A DNA stretch of 12,503 bases, from positions 1 to 12,503 of the forward strand of contig JACKEQ010000076.1 in the NCBI GenBank assembly GCA_020632885.1, read 5' to 3'. Below, piece by piece: positions 1-7,800 of the stretch. The stretch's first letter is position 1, and every line of letters starts with the position of its first letter. The notes below the pieces were generated by a model, which had not been told where the DNA came from, did no database searches, and saw only the letters and a program-made list of their open reading frames with translations. The DNA is from Alphaproteobacteria bacterium (GTDB taxonomy: Bacteria; Myxococcota_A; UBA796; GCA-2862545). A program made the translations under genes and the position numbers.

Positions 1-1817
1 GCCATGATCTCGTCCTTGCGGGTGCGATCGACGGCGTACATGCCCGGGGCGAACCGGTGCAGCAGGTAGGGCTTCACACGCTTGTTCGACTCCACCCGCC
101 GGATCTGGCTGCGGTGGACGGTCATGAGCATGAGGTCGTGGAACTCGATCTCGCCGCGGTGGCCGATCCAGCCCTTCAGGGTGGACTCGACGTTGTCCGG
201 CAGCCCGATCTGGCTGTTGTCACGGAGGAACTGGAGGATGTCGTCGCGACGCCAGCCGTTCTTGATGGCCCGCTCGACCCGGTCCTCGGTGATCTTGTAC
301 GTGTTCGCCCGGTCGCAGCCGGTGAGCTTGGCGAGCTCGCCGATGCGGAACAGGAGCGACGGCGCGATGCCCGCCGGCGCCATGATCTCGAAGCTCGGGG
401 TGAGGTAGAACTGCTGGAAGCCGTCGTCCGTCGTGGGTTCGAGCAGCATCCGGCCGCGCGCGGAGAGGCGGTAGAACTTCTCCTGGCCCCACTGCCCGAG
501 GTCCAGGATCCCGGCCCGCACGAGGGGCGCGAAGCTGAACGACTGGCGGTCCGCGGTGCGCACGCTGGCGAAGGCCCCCCGCGCATACCGATCGCGCCAG
601 TCCTCCCCGCGACGCCAGCGGCGGTAGAGCGCCACGAGGGGCTGCTCGGCGACCCAGATGTGGTTGGGGTCCTCGCCGTCGTCCGCCGCCGTGGCCTGGT
701 GGATGGCCCAGAGCACCCACTCCGCCATGGGGAAGCGGTCCTCGAGGGCCCGGAAGATCAGGTCGCGCTGGTCCTCCGCCTCGAGCTGCAGCCACTCGTC
801 CATCACCTCGCGGTTGAGCGAGAGGTACTCCCCGCGGAGCTCCACCATGTTGTTCATCATGAGGAACTTCAGGTGGAAGCTGAACAGCTCGCTGTCCGTC
901 GTCCAGATCTGGTTGAAGAAGGCGTCCATCTCCTCCCGATCGTGGCGGTAGATCTCGTGCCGCTGGGTGAGCCGCGGCGCGTTCTGGTCGATGTAGGTCG
1001 CCAGCGACGTGATGCTGAAGTCCAGCGGCGGGCAGAACGGGATCGCGTCCATGACGCGGACGTCCTCGTGGTTGAAGGCCGGGAGGACGAGATCCTCCTC
1101 GAGCGCCTCGACCACGCCGTCCAGGAGGGGCTCGGGGATGACGTAGAAGAAGTCGCCGTCCGCCTCCGGGGAGCTCACGACCACGCCCTTGTTGGCGAGC
1201 GTCACGAGCGTCTTCTTCCACTCGGGCGCGTGCCCGCCGTAGGAGATGCCGAGCTCCTTGTGGAGCTCGCCCGCGTGGGCGATCCCGCCGGCCTGAACGA
1301 GGGCCGCCAGCGCCTTCCGCTCGCGCTCGTTGGCGCCCTTGAGCATCGCGGAGATCCGCGAGCCCTGGGCGATGGCGCGCACCGTGAGCTGGATCATCCG
1401 GGAGCGCGTGGCCACGCGGTTGGGCTGCCCGCCGAGCCCCTTGTAGAGGTTCGCGACGAGCTGGTCGGGGGCCTTCCGCAGCCAGTCGCCGATCTGGTCG
1501 AGCTGGTTGCGCGACAGATGACGCTTCCGCGCGGCAGCCGACCGCGGCGCCGTACGCTTGCTGCGCGTGCCCCGGACCCGCTGGGGGTTCCGCCCGCTGC
1601 TCGGGAGGTTCACGGCGGGCCCCGTCACGTCGATGGCCTGCCGCCGGCCCTTCTTCCGCGTGGGGGTCGGGGACTCCTCCTCGATCAGCATGCTGTCGAG
1701 CTCGCCCGCCTCCCCGGAACCCGCAGGCCGCTTCCGCCGCCGGCGGCGACGCTTGCGCTTGTCGTGGGACGCCCCGGACTCTCCGTCGGCGTACGAGGCG
1801 GTGGTCTCTTCGTCCAT
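1..1817 (-). CDS. Helicase_C_3-domain partner of XPB helicase (Rv0862c-like), C-terminus cut by window edge
   Basis: Large protein of which 605 residues are visible; the reading frame runs off base 1. Residues 1-100 are low-complexity and very basic (an unbroken Lys/Arg run near 20-30, more clusters near 54-58 and 80-100), probably a disordered nucleic-acid-binding tail. Residues 100-470 look like a string of winged-helix-like segments. Residues about 470-575 (FEIMAPAG... TYKITEDRVERAIKNGW... GLPDNVESTLKGWI) match the Helicase_C_3 / XPB-Ssl2-like domain, the same pattern seen in the N-terminus of the neighbouring helicase. There is no Walker A or DEAD-type box in the visible part, so it is not itself a helicase. 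Start chosen at the ATG preceded by AGAGGT with a 5-base spacer. It lies 33 bases after the helicase stop, so the two are very likely co-transcribed. The arrangement matches Rv0861c-Rv0862c of M. tuberculosis (known from the family). Precise function unknown. Confidence 0.85.
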   Translation of the reverse strand, partial: MDEETTASYADGESGASHDKRKRRRRRRKRPAGSGEAGELDSMLIEEESPTPTRKKGRRQAIDVTGPAVNLPSSGRNPQRVRGTRSKRTAPRSAAARKRHLSRNQLDQIGDWLRKAPDQLVANLYKGLGGQPNRVATRSRMIQLTVRAIAQGSRISAMLKGANERERKALAALVQAGGIAHAGELHKELGISYGGHAPEWKKTLVTLANKGVVVSSPEADGDFFYVIPEPLLDGVVEALEEDLVLPAFNHEDVRVMDAIPFCPPLDFSITSLATYIDQNAPRLTQRHEIYRHDREEMDAFFNQIWTTDSELFSFHLKFLMMNNMVELRGEYLSLNREVMDEWLQLEAEDQRDLIFRALEDRFPMAEWVLWAIHQATAADDGEDPNHIWVAEQPLVALYRRWRRGEDWRDRYARGAFASVRTADRQSFSFAPLVRAGILDLGQWGQEKFYRLSARGRMLLEPTTDDGFQQFYLTPSFEIMAPAGIAPSLLFRIGELAKLTGCDRANTYKITEDRVERAIKNGWRRDDILQFLRDNSQIGLPDNVESTLKGWIGHRGEIEFHDLMLMTVHRSQIRRVESNKRVKPYLLHRFAPGMYAVDRTRKDEIM

Positions 1818-1822
1818 TCGTG

Positions 1823-1828
1823 ACCTCT
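1823..1828 (-). promoter_or_regulatory. Ribosome binding site of the helicase-partner gene
   Basis: AGAGGT on the minus strand, 5 bases before the ATG at 1817-1815. It supports that start and independent translation initiation within the 33-base gap after the helicase gene. Confidence 0.6.
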
Positions 1829-1850
1829 TTCGTGTGAGACGGCCGGGCGC

Positions 1851-3527
1851 CTACCCGACGCGCTCCTCGATGCTGTAGCGGTAGCCCTGCTCCGTGAGGA
1901 ACAGCTGGCGCTTCATCGCGAACTCCTGCTCCTTGGAGTCCGCCGTGACGACCGTGTAGAAGCTCGCGGGGGCGTCCTTGGGACGGAGGATGCGGCCGAG
2001 CCGCTGAGCCTCCTCCTGCCGGGAGCCGAACGAGCCGGAGACCTGGATGGCGACGTTCGCATCCGGGAGGTCGATCGCGAAGTTCGCGACCTTGCTCACC
2101 ACGAGGACCTTCTCGGCCCCCGTGCGGAACGCCTTGAACAGCCGCTCGCGCTCGCGGTGCGGCGTGGTGCCCGTGATGAGCGGGGCACCGAGGTCCTTCG
2201 CGAGCTGCTCGAGCTGGTCGAGGTAGGTGCCGATGATCAGCACGTTGTCGTTGCGGTGGCGCTTCACGAGCTGCTCCACCACGTCGACCTTCAGGGGGTT
2301 CTCGGAGGCCATCCGGAACTTCTGGTTCGCGTCGGCCGCCTCGTAGCGGTCGCGCTCGCGACCCGTGAAGGGCACGCGGATCTCGAAGCACTGGGCCTCG
2401 GCCACGAAGCCCTGCTTCTCGAGCACCTGCCAGGGCAGGTCGTAGCGCTTGGGGCCCACCAGCGAGAACACGTCGCCCTCGCGGCCGTCCTCGCGCACCA
2501 GGGTCGCCGTGACGCCGAGCCGACGGCAGCCCTGGAGCTCCGCGGTCGCGCCGAACACAGGGGCCGGCAGCAGGTGGACCTCGTCGTACACGAGCATGCC
2601 CCAGTTGTGGTCGCGGAACACGTGGAGGTGCTCGTAGTCGGCCTTCTTGCTCCGCCGCCAGGTGAGCACCTGGTACGTGCAGACGGTGACCGGCTTGATG
2701 TCCTTGTTCTTGCCCGTGTAGGTGCCGACCTCCGCCTCGGTGAGCGTGGTCTTGTCGAGCAGCTCGCGGACCCACTGATCGACGGCCGTCTGGTTGTTAC
2801 ACAGGATCAACGTATGCTGTTGGATGGTGGCCATCGCGAGCATGCTCACGATCGTCTTGCCCGCCCCGCAGGGCAGCACCACCACACCGTGCCCGCCGGC
2901 CGGACGCCCTTCGTCGAACCAGCGCTCCACGGCCTCCACCTGGTAGTGGCGCGCGCCGAACGGCTTGCCGTTGGACTTCATGGCGGACCGGAGCCGCATG
3001 GGCAGGGGGTCGCCCTCCGCGAAGCCCGCGAGGTCCTCCACCGGCCAGCTCTCCTGGAGCATGCGCTGCTTGAAGATGCCGCGCATGCCGGCCTCGATGC
3101 GCCAGTGCCGCTTGCCGTCCTTCTGCAGGAGGTCGCTCGCGGCGTCCGTGCGCCGGGCGAGCTTCTCGACCAGGAGGGTCTCGAAGAGCACGCGCAGGTA
3201 GGACGGATCGTCCGGGTGCTTGTCGAGCTTCACGAGCCCGTAGCGGGTGATCGTGTCGTCGATCGTGGAGAGCACGACCTCGGGGATGTCGAACTTCGTG
3301 AGCCCACGGAGGGTGGCGACGATGTGGTCGCGCGACAGGCCCGAGCTCGCGGCGTTCCAGAGCGACAGGGGCGTGATGCGGTAGGTGTGGAGGAGGTCCG
3401 GCGAGCTCTCGAGCTCCGCGAACCCCGCGAGGAAGTCCCGGGCTTCGTCGAACCGGGCGTGCTGCGTCTCGAGCAGCACCTTGCCGTCGCCCTGGACGAT
3501 CACCGGGTTCGCCGGATTTATCTGCAT
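1851..3527 (-). CDS. xpb: XPB/Ssl2-type superfamily 2 DNA helicase
   Basis: Full-length 558-residue ATP-dependent 3'-5' DNA helicase/translocase of the bacterial XPB (ERCC3) family; the M. tuberculosis homologue is of similar length. Residues 42-100 (HTYRITPLSLWNAASSG... FDIPEVVLSTIDDTITRYG) are the N-terminal XPB/Ssl2-like domain. The helicase core follows: Walker A PCGAGKT at 219-225, Walker B box DEVH at 315-318, motif III TAT at 340-342 followed directly by the family-typical RED sequence (VREDGRE, 344-350), and motif VI QEEAQRLGRILRPK at 504-517. All nucleotide-binding and arginine-finger elements look intact. The ATG start gives the usual XPB N-terminus (a short strand, then VLLE), though no strong Shine-Dalgarno precedes it. 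First gene of a minus-strand pair with the Helicase_C_3 protein. Probable role in DNA repair or duplex opening; bacterial XPBs are poorly understood in vivo, and the transcription-repair role of eukaryotic TFIIH cannot simply be transferred. Confidence 0.95.
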   Translation of the reverse strand: MQINPANPVIVQGDGKVLLETQHARFDEARDFLAGFAELESSPDLLHTYRITPLSLWNAASSGLSRDHIVATLRGLTKFDIPEVVLSTIDDTITRYGLVKLDKHPDDPSYLRVLFETLLVEKLARRTDAASDLLQKDGKRHWRIEAGMRGIFKQRMLQESWPVEDLAGFAEGDPLPMRLRSAMKSNGKPFGARHYQVEAVERWFDEGRPAGGHGVVVLPCGAGKTIVSMLAMATIQQHTLILCNNQTAVDQWVRELLDKTTLTEAEVGTYTGKNKDIKPVTVCTYQVLTWRRSKKADYEHLHVFRDHNWGMLVYDEVHLLPAPVFGATAELQGCRRLGVTATLVREDGREGDVFSLVGPKRYDLPWQVLEKQGFVAEAQCFEIRVPFTGRERDRYEAADANQKFRMASENPLKVDVVEQLVKRHRNDNVLIIGTYLDQLEQLAKDLGAPLITGTTPHRERERLFKAFRTGAEKVLVVSKVANFAIDLPDANVAIQVSGSFGSRQEEAQRLGRILRPKDAPASFYTVVTADSKEQEFAMKRQLFLTEQGYRYSIEERVG

Positions 3528-3710
3528 GCGTGGACCATGGAGTGTCCTGGTGTACCGGGCTCCTGGACGCGGCTCGTCTCACGGAGCGGGTGGACCCTGC
3601 CCACCGCGACCGTCCCCTGGGGGGGAAACCGGGGCGGAGGGACTGCGCCGAGAGGGCCCCGGCGCGAAAACAACCGGTCACACACACCGCGCGGGTGGGG
3701 ACCGTCTTCG

Positions 3711-3741
3711 CGCTACTTACGCCCTTCCCGGGGTTTGTCAA
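3711..3741 (-). promoter_or_regulatory. Candidate promoter of the XPB operon
   Basis: The minus strand reads TTGACA, a perfect sigma-70 -35 hexamer, at 3741-3736. Sixteen bases later comes TAAGTA, which is only a weak -10 match. If used, transcription would start near 3710 and give a leader of about 180 bases before the XPB start. The perfect -35 stands out in such GC-rich sequence, but the weak -10 keeps confidence low. Confidence 0.35.
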
Positions 3742-3830
3742 GCAGCCGGCCCGATCTCGCGCGACTCCGCACGAGGTAACAATCGCGCTGTGACGTGGGC
3801 GCCCGGCCCGCACCGGATGAACGTGCGCGT

Positions 3831-3835
3831 GGAGG
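3831..3835 (+). promoter_or_regulatory. Ribosome binding site fixing the start at 3841
   Basis: GGAGG with a 5-base spacer to the ATG at 3841. An in-frame ATG eight codons upstream at 3817 lacks a comparable site, so 3841 is preferred. Confidence 0.65.
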
Positions 3836-3840
3836 CTCCC

Positions 3841-4485
3841 ATGATCTATGCCGTTCCCGCTGTTCTCGCCGTCGTCGCCGTCGCCGTCTGGGCGCTGTTC
3901 TTCCGCCAGGGCCCCGTCGCTCTCGACCTCGGGGCCGTCGCTCCGCCTGCGCCCACCCCGGTCCCACCACGGGAGGCATGGGAGGCCCTCCCGGCCGATG
4001 CGCTCGAGGCGCTCGGACTCCCCTACCCGATCCCGCCCAGCGGAGAGGCGGCCGTGGTGGTGGTGGACGCCCAGGTCTTCCCGGGCATGTGCTACGAGGA
4101 CTTCCCGCTCGACATCGTCGACCCCACCACCTTCGGCGTGAACGTGCTGGCGCGCGGCGCCCTCGGACGGGAGCCCCTCCTGCTCGCCACGCGGATCGAC
4201 CCCGCGAAGCGCGCCGATCCCGACAACCTCCGACCCGTCGCGGTGATGTTCGCGTGTCTGCGCTGGAACGCCGCGCCGCCCCACCAACACCACCTCGAGG
4301 GCTTCGCGCTCGAGCCCGTCGACCTCACCGACATGCGCCGCACCAGCGAGGGTGGCCTGCGCGCCCGCTACGTCGCACGCCCCTGGATGGAAGGTGTGAA
4401 CGCCGGCATGGAGCGCATCGCCGAGGCCTCGCGGATCCTGGGCTACGAGCCTCCGGAGAACCACCTGATGCGCCTCGCCGCCTAA
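3841..4485 (+). CDS. Membrane-anchored protein of unknown function
   Basis: A 214-residue protein I do not recognise. Residues 3-21 form one hydrophobic helix (YAVPAVLAVVAVAVWALFF) with no lipobox cysteine, so it is probably a signal anchor with the rest outside the cytoplasm. A proline-rich linker (about 35-44) leads to a compact domain from 49 to the end, containing a hydrophobic strand GEAAVVVVDAQVF (68-80), cysteines 84 and 139 that could pair, a His-rich turn PHQHHLEGF (147-155), and a C-terminal helix region (183-201). It is the first gene of the plus-strand cluster. Its TAA stop is in the same frame as the next gene, only 18 bases before that gene's GTG, so a split or read-through relation with the downstream protein is possible. 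The coding start is well supported by its Shine-Dalgarno; function is unknown. Confidence 0.75.
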   Translation: MIYAVPAVLAVVAVAVWALFFRQGPVALDLGAVAPPAPTPVPPREAWEALPADALEALGLPYPIPPSGEAAVVVVDAQVFPGMCYEDFPLDIVDPTTFGVNVLARGALGREPLLLATRIDPAKRADPDNLRPVAVMFACLRWNAAPPHQHHLEGFALEPVDLTDMRRTSEGGLRARYVARPWMEGVNAGMERIAEASRILGYEPPENHLMRLAA

Positions 4486-4503
4486 GGGAACCTCCTCGCC
4501 AGG

Positions 4504-5295
4504 GTGCGCGGGGGCCCGCGCGCGATCCAGGCGCTCGTGGAAGGGGGCTCCACCGCCCTCGTCGCTGCGGTGCTGGACGCCGCGCCCGACCTCGGGGAGC
4601 GCCGCACGCAGGGAGCGGGGCCGAGTGACGCCCTCGTGGAGGCCTACCGTGCCGGGGCCCTCGCCAGCCTCGCGCGCCAGCTCGCCTTCCAGCGGTTCGT
4701 GGCGGGGCGCGCGTGGAGCATGGACATCGACGACGCCACCTTCGCGCTCGGCCATGGCGCGACCCGCGACACCTTCCCGCTCCACATCCTCGGCACGGTC
4801 GACCCCGCGGGCCGGAGCTTCCTGCACGGCTGGGCGAACCACGAGATGGCGCTCCCGAAGCCCCTCGTCTCGGCCGGCGAGGACCTCCGGGTGCACGACA
4901 TCCCCGAGCTCCACGCGCCCCTCGTGCCCCTCGACCCCGACGTCATGTACATGCTGTTCGTCGCGCAGAGCAGCCTGGACGGCCGCCCCTACTTCTACGC
5001 GAAGGCGCCGACGGGCGGGCCCGGCGTGATGCTGCTCGTGGACCGCGAGGTGGCGATCGACAACACCGTGCTCGTCGAGGCGATCAGCAAGCTCGTGGTC
5101 ACCGGACCGCCGATCCCCGACCACGGCGAGGCGATCACCCGGAGCCTCGACCTCCTGGGGCTCCCGTACACGCGGGTCGGACCCGCGATCCGCGTCACGT
5201 CGTCCTCCGGCGAGGTCACCGTGACGCTGCACGAGAACGGCATGCTGAAGACCGTCGGGGGCCTCCTGCGCTCCGAGCCCCGCGCCGAGGCCTGA
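4504..5295 (+). CDS. DUF6882-like protein
   Basis: A 263-residue protein, taken from a GTG start because no ATG lies between the upstream stop and this codon; another in-frame GTG at 4537 is possible. The middle part resembles the DUF6882 family: WSMDID (71-76), FPLHILGTVD (91-100), SFLHGWAN (105-112), then an acidic/charged stretch and MLFVAQSSLDGRPYFYAKAPTGG (150-172). The W-A-N core and the LGT strand are the main reasons for the family call, which is from memory and not a profile search. A small extra C-terminal unit follows (ITRSLDLLGLPYTRVGPAIRV... TLHENGMLKTVGGL, 211-254). No signal peptide or membrane segment is evident, so it is probably cytoplasmic. The Shine-Dalgarno is poor (AAGGG 15 bases upstream), suggesting translational coupling to the preceding gene. 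DUF6882 has no known function; such proteins are often stand-alone small genes. Confidence 0.7.
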   Translation: MRGGPRAIQALVEGGSTALVAAVLDAAPDLGERRTQGAGPSDALVEAYRAGALASLARQLAFQRFVAGRAWSMDIDDATFALGHGATRDTFPLHILGTVDPAGRSFLHGWANHEMALPKPLVSAGEDLRVHDIPELHAPLVPLDPDVMYMLFVAQSSLDGRPYFYAKAPTGGPGVMLLVDREVAIDNTVLVEAISKLVVTGPPIPDHGEAITRSLDLLGLPYTRVGPAIRVTSSSGEVTVTLHENGMLKTVGGLLRSEPRAEA

Positions 5296-5319
5296 CGGCC
5301 CCGGGTTATCTGCGGGCCC

Positions 5320-7776
5320 ATGAGGCTCTTCACGCGGCCCCGCCCTCCCCCTCGACCCTCCGGCACGGCGCCCGTCGTCGTGCTCTCCGCTGGCGTGGAG
5401 GCCGGCGGGAAGGGCCGTGGGCTCGTGACGCTCCAGGAGGCGGGGCTCGCGGTGCCGCCCACGGTGGTGGTGCCGGTCGCGTGCTTCCGGGAGGTCGTGC
5501 GCGCCCTGGGCGCTCCGTCGGCCCGGGAGGTCCGCGAGGCCCCCGTGCCCGCGGTCTGGTCGGACGCCTGGATCGCCGCGGCCCGCGCGCTGGGCCCGCG
5601 GGTGGTCGTGCGCAGCAGCGCCCTCGCGGAGGACGGTCGCGAGAGGAGCTTCGCGGGCGTGCACACCACCGTGATCGGCGTGCCCCCCGAGGGCGTTCCG
5701 GACGCCGTGCGCCGCGTGTGGGCCAGCGCCTTCGAGGGACCGGCGACGGTCTACGGGGACGCCGGCGGCATGGCCGTGCTCCTCCAGCCCCTCGTGGAGC
5801 CCGTGGCTGCGGGCGTGGTGTTCACGATCAACCCGCAGACCGGGAGCTGGCGGGAGATGGTCGTGGAGGCCGTTCGCGGCCAGGGTGAGGCCCTGGTCTC
5901 CGGGCGGCAGGCGCCCCAGTGGGCCATCGTGCGCCGCTCGCGCCATCGGGCCGCCCGCGGCCTCGGGCTGCGCGTGCTGGACGCCCATGCCGTGCCCCAG
6001 CCGGTCACCTGGACCGTCGACGCCCGCGGGGAGCTCGTCTCCACCCCCACGCCGGCGGGCTCCGTGGACGGCGAGCTGCTCGGGGAGGACGCCCTGCGCG
6101 CGCTGTGCCGGGCCGCCCTGAAGGCCGAGCGGGCGCTCGGGGAGCCCGTGGACGTCGAGTGGGCCTGGGACGGCGAGCGCTTCTGGTTCCTCCAGGCCCG
6201 CCCGATCACCCGCGCGGGCGCGCCCCGAAGCCGGGACGTGCTCTGGACCCGGAGGTTCCTCGGCGAGCGCCTGCCCTCCCCGCCCACCCCGATGACGTGG
6301 TCGATCCTGGCCCCGACCCTCGAGCACTTCATCGGCTACCCCGACGTCTCCGCCCAGTACCTCGGGGGCGCGCCGCCCCTCCGGCGTCTCGGCGGGCACG
6401 CCTACCTCAACGTCACCGTCTTCCGGCACCTGCTCTTCAAGTGGCCGGGTGCGCCCGCACCGTCCTTCATGCTCGAGCTCCTCCCCCCGGACGAGGCCGA
6501 CGCGTTCCGCCGGAGCTACCGGGTGCGCCCCGACTGGGCCGTGTACGTCGCGATCTTCCGCACCACCTTCGAAGAGCGCCGCTGGGAGCGCTTCGCCTGG
6601 GACCCCTTCACCAATCCCGCCGCCTGGGAGGCCCTCGCACCCCGGATGCGCGCGACGGTCGCCGAGCTCGACCGCCCCGTGGCCGGGCCCCGCGACGCCC
6701 TCGACCGCGTGGGGGCCCACGTGGACCTCCTGCGCGACTACCTCGCCGTGCACGTCTGCAGCCTGCTGTTCGCCAACCTCGCCTACCAGCTCCTGCACGC
6801 CGCCCTCGCCGCCTGGGTGGACGGGAGCACGGAGGCCTGGATGGCGCGCCTCGCCGTGAGCGAGGAGGGCAACGCCACCCTGGCGCTGAACCACGACCTG
6901 GCGCGTCTCGCGCGCATCCTGGGACCGGAGGGCCGCGGAGCGCTCGCGCGGGACGAGGTCCCCGAGGCCGCACGGGACTTCCTGGCCCGCTACGGCAGCC
7001 GGGCGGAGGCGAGCTGGGAGGTGTTCAGCGCGCGCTGGCGCGACCGGCCGTCCCTGCTCGTCCCCCTGCTCGACAGCGCGCCCCCGCCGGGCCGCTCGCC
7101 CGACGCTGCCGCCCTCGCCGAGGTGCTCGCGGGCCAGAGCGCAGGCAGGCAGGCCGTGTTGCGCGCCCTGGTCCGCTACACGCGCCGCTACCTCCTGCTC
7201 CGCGAGAACCAGCGGTTCGAGCTCGACGCGCTCATGGCGGGCCTGCAGCGGGCCCTCCTGGCCCTCGGTGAGGCGGTCGGCGTGCCCGCGGCGGACGTGC
7301 CCTTCGCGACCCTCGAGGAGCTCCGGGGTCTGGCGCTGGGTGAGGTCGATCGTCCGCCCGTGGAGGCCCGGCGTGCCGAGCACCTCGCGGCCGACCCGGA
7401 TCCGGCGGTGTTCCTGCGGGGCGACGAGCCGGCCGATCAGCTCCCCGACGGCCGCAGGCTCCAGGGCCTGGGGATCAGCGCCGGGCGGGTGCGCGGCCGG
7501 GTACGCGTGCTCTTCGGGGTCGGCGAGGCCCACACGCTCGAGGACGGCGAGATCCTCGTGGCCCCGGCCGTCGACCCCGGCTGGACACCGCTCCTGGGCC
7601 GCGCGGGCGGGCTCGTGCTCGAGCTCGGCAGCCTGCTCTCCCACGGTGCCGTGATCGCCCGGGAGTACGGTGTGCCGGGTGTGGTGAACCTCGCGGGGGT
7701 CACCCGCACGCTCCGGACCGGCATGGAGGTCACCGTGGATGGCTCGCGCGGGACGGTCTGGATCCACGACCCGTAG
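5320..7776 (+). CDS. PEP-synthase / rifampicin-phosphotransferase-like dikinase-fold enzyme
   Basis: An 818-residue enzyme with the three-part layout of PEP synthase and rifampicin phosphotransferase (RPH), and close to RPH in length. Residues 18-297 are the ATP-grasp (PPDK N-terminal) domain: GGKGRGLVTLQEAG (29-42), VVVRSSALAED (95-105) with FAG (111-113), LLQPLVEPVAAGVVFTINPQTG (154-175), and the closing VEWAWDGERFWFLQARPIT (279-297). A long helical central domain (about 305-700) carries FLARYGSRAEASWEVFSARWRDRP (554-577), where relatives usually have a Gly-His-Arg motif, and RYLLLRENQRFELDAL (623-638). The C-terminal swivelling phosphohistidine domain (714-814) has LLSHGAVIAREYGVP with the catalytic His at 775. 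Expected chemistry: ATP-dependent phosphotransfer through that histidine to an unknown acceptor. PEP synthase itself is unlikely because the large C-terminal PEP-binding barrel is missing. Gap of 24 bases from the previous gene; a poor Shine-Dalgarno (GCGGG) precedes the ATG. Confidence 0.88.
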   Translation: MRLFTRPRPPPRPSGTAPVVVLSAGVEAGGKGRGLVTLQEAGLAVPPTVVVPVACFREVVRALGAPSAREVREAPVPAVWSDAWIAAARALGPRVVVRSSALAEDGRERSFAGVHTTVIGVPPEGVPDAVRRVWASAFEGPATVYGDAGGMAVLLQPLVEPVAAGVVFTINPQTGSWREMVVEAVRGQGEALVSGRQAPQWAIVRRSRHRAARGLGLRVLDAHAVPQPVTWTVDARGELVSTPTPAGSVDGELLGEDALRALCRAALKAERALGEPVDVEWAWDGERFWFLQARPITRAGAPRSRDVLWTRRFLGERLPSPPTPMTWSILAPTLEHFIGYPDVSAQYLGGAPPLRRLGGHAYLNVTVFRHLLFKWPGAPAPSFMLELLPPDEADAFRRSYRVRPDWAVYVAIFRTTFEERRWERFAWDPFTNPAAWEALAPRMRATVAELDRPVAGPRDALDRVGAHVDLLRDYLAVHVCSLLFANLAYQLLHAALAAWVDGSTEAWMARLAVSEEGNATLALNHDLARLARILGPEGRGALARDEVPEAARDFLARYGSRAEASWEVFSARWRDRPSLLVPLLDSAPPPGRSPDAAALAEVLAGQSAGRQAVLRALVRYTRRYLLLRENQRFELDALMAGLQRALLALGEAVGVPAADVPFATLEELRGLALGEVDRPPVEARRAEHLAADPDPAVFLRGDEPADQLPDGRRLQGLGISAGRVRGRVRVLFGVGEAHTLEDGEILVAPAVDPGWTPLLGRAGGLVLELGSLLSHGAVIAREYGVPGVVNLAGVTRTLRTGMEVTVDGSRGTVWIHDP

Positions 7777-7800
7777 CCGAAGGCCCTCCGACCCTCTACG

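Larger units (their letters stand above)
3528..3840. other. Divergent intergenic region between XPB operon and plus-strand cluster
   Basis: A 313-base region between two divergent genes with no convincing protein of its own; the frames that cross it are overhangs of GC-rich shadow frames. It holds a perfect TTGACA on the minus strand, an A-rich patch near 3664-3674, a short CA run near 3680-3687, an 8-base perfect palindrome GGGCGCCC near 3798-3805, and the Shine-Dalgarno GGAGG of the plus-strand gene. A CCCC-T-GGGG micro-palindrome lies near 3615. I could not identify a good plus-strand -35/-10 pair or a known riboswitch or operator. Confidence 0.6.

Noticed and set aside
57..1823. A 588-codon plus-strand frame over the helicase partner gene
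   Set aside because: Antisense to a gene with a recognisable domain and a good Shine-Dalgarno; its product has the Val/Leu/Asp/Glu/Arg-rich look of an antisense codon-position shadow.
220..2775. An 851-codon minus-strand frame overlapping both XPB and its partner
   Set aside because: Frame-shifted relative to both real proteins; Gly/Arg/Ala-rich and without motifs.
3680..3687. Short CA-dinucleotide run as a regulatory repeat
   Set aside because: Only about four units; too short to call a repeat element.
3735..3740. TTGTCA on the plus strand as a -35 box for the gene at 3841
   Set aside because: No acceptable -10 hexamer lies 16-18 bases downstream; the sequence there is CG-rich.
2157..3779. 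A 540-codon plus-strand frame antisense to XPB
   Set aside because: Covers the well-supported XPB gene on the other strand; composition is that of a shadow frame.
2797..7767. A 1656-codon open frame on the minus strand crossing several genes
   Set aside because: It runs antisense to four plus-strand genes and out of frame with XPB, crosses the divergent intergenic region, and its product is low-complexity Arg/Gly/Ala/His-rich with no recognisable domain. It is a shadow produced by extreme third-position GC bias.
5320..7776. Calling this gene a true rifampicin phosphotransferase or PEP synthase
   Set aside because: Architecture fits the wider family, but there is no resistance context, the central motif differs, and the PEP-binding barrel of PEP synthase is absent. 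A specific substrate cannot be read from the sequence.
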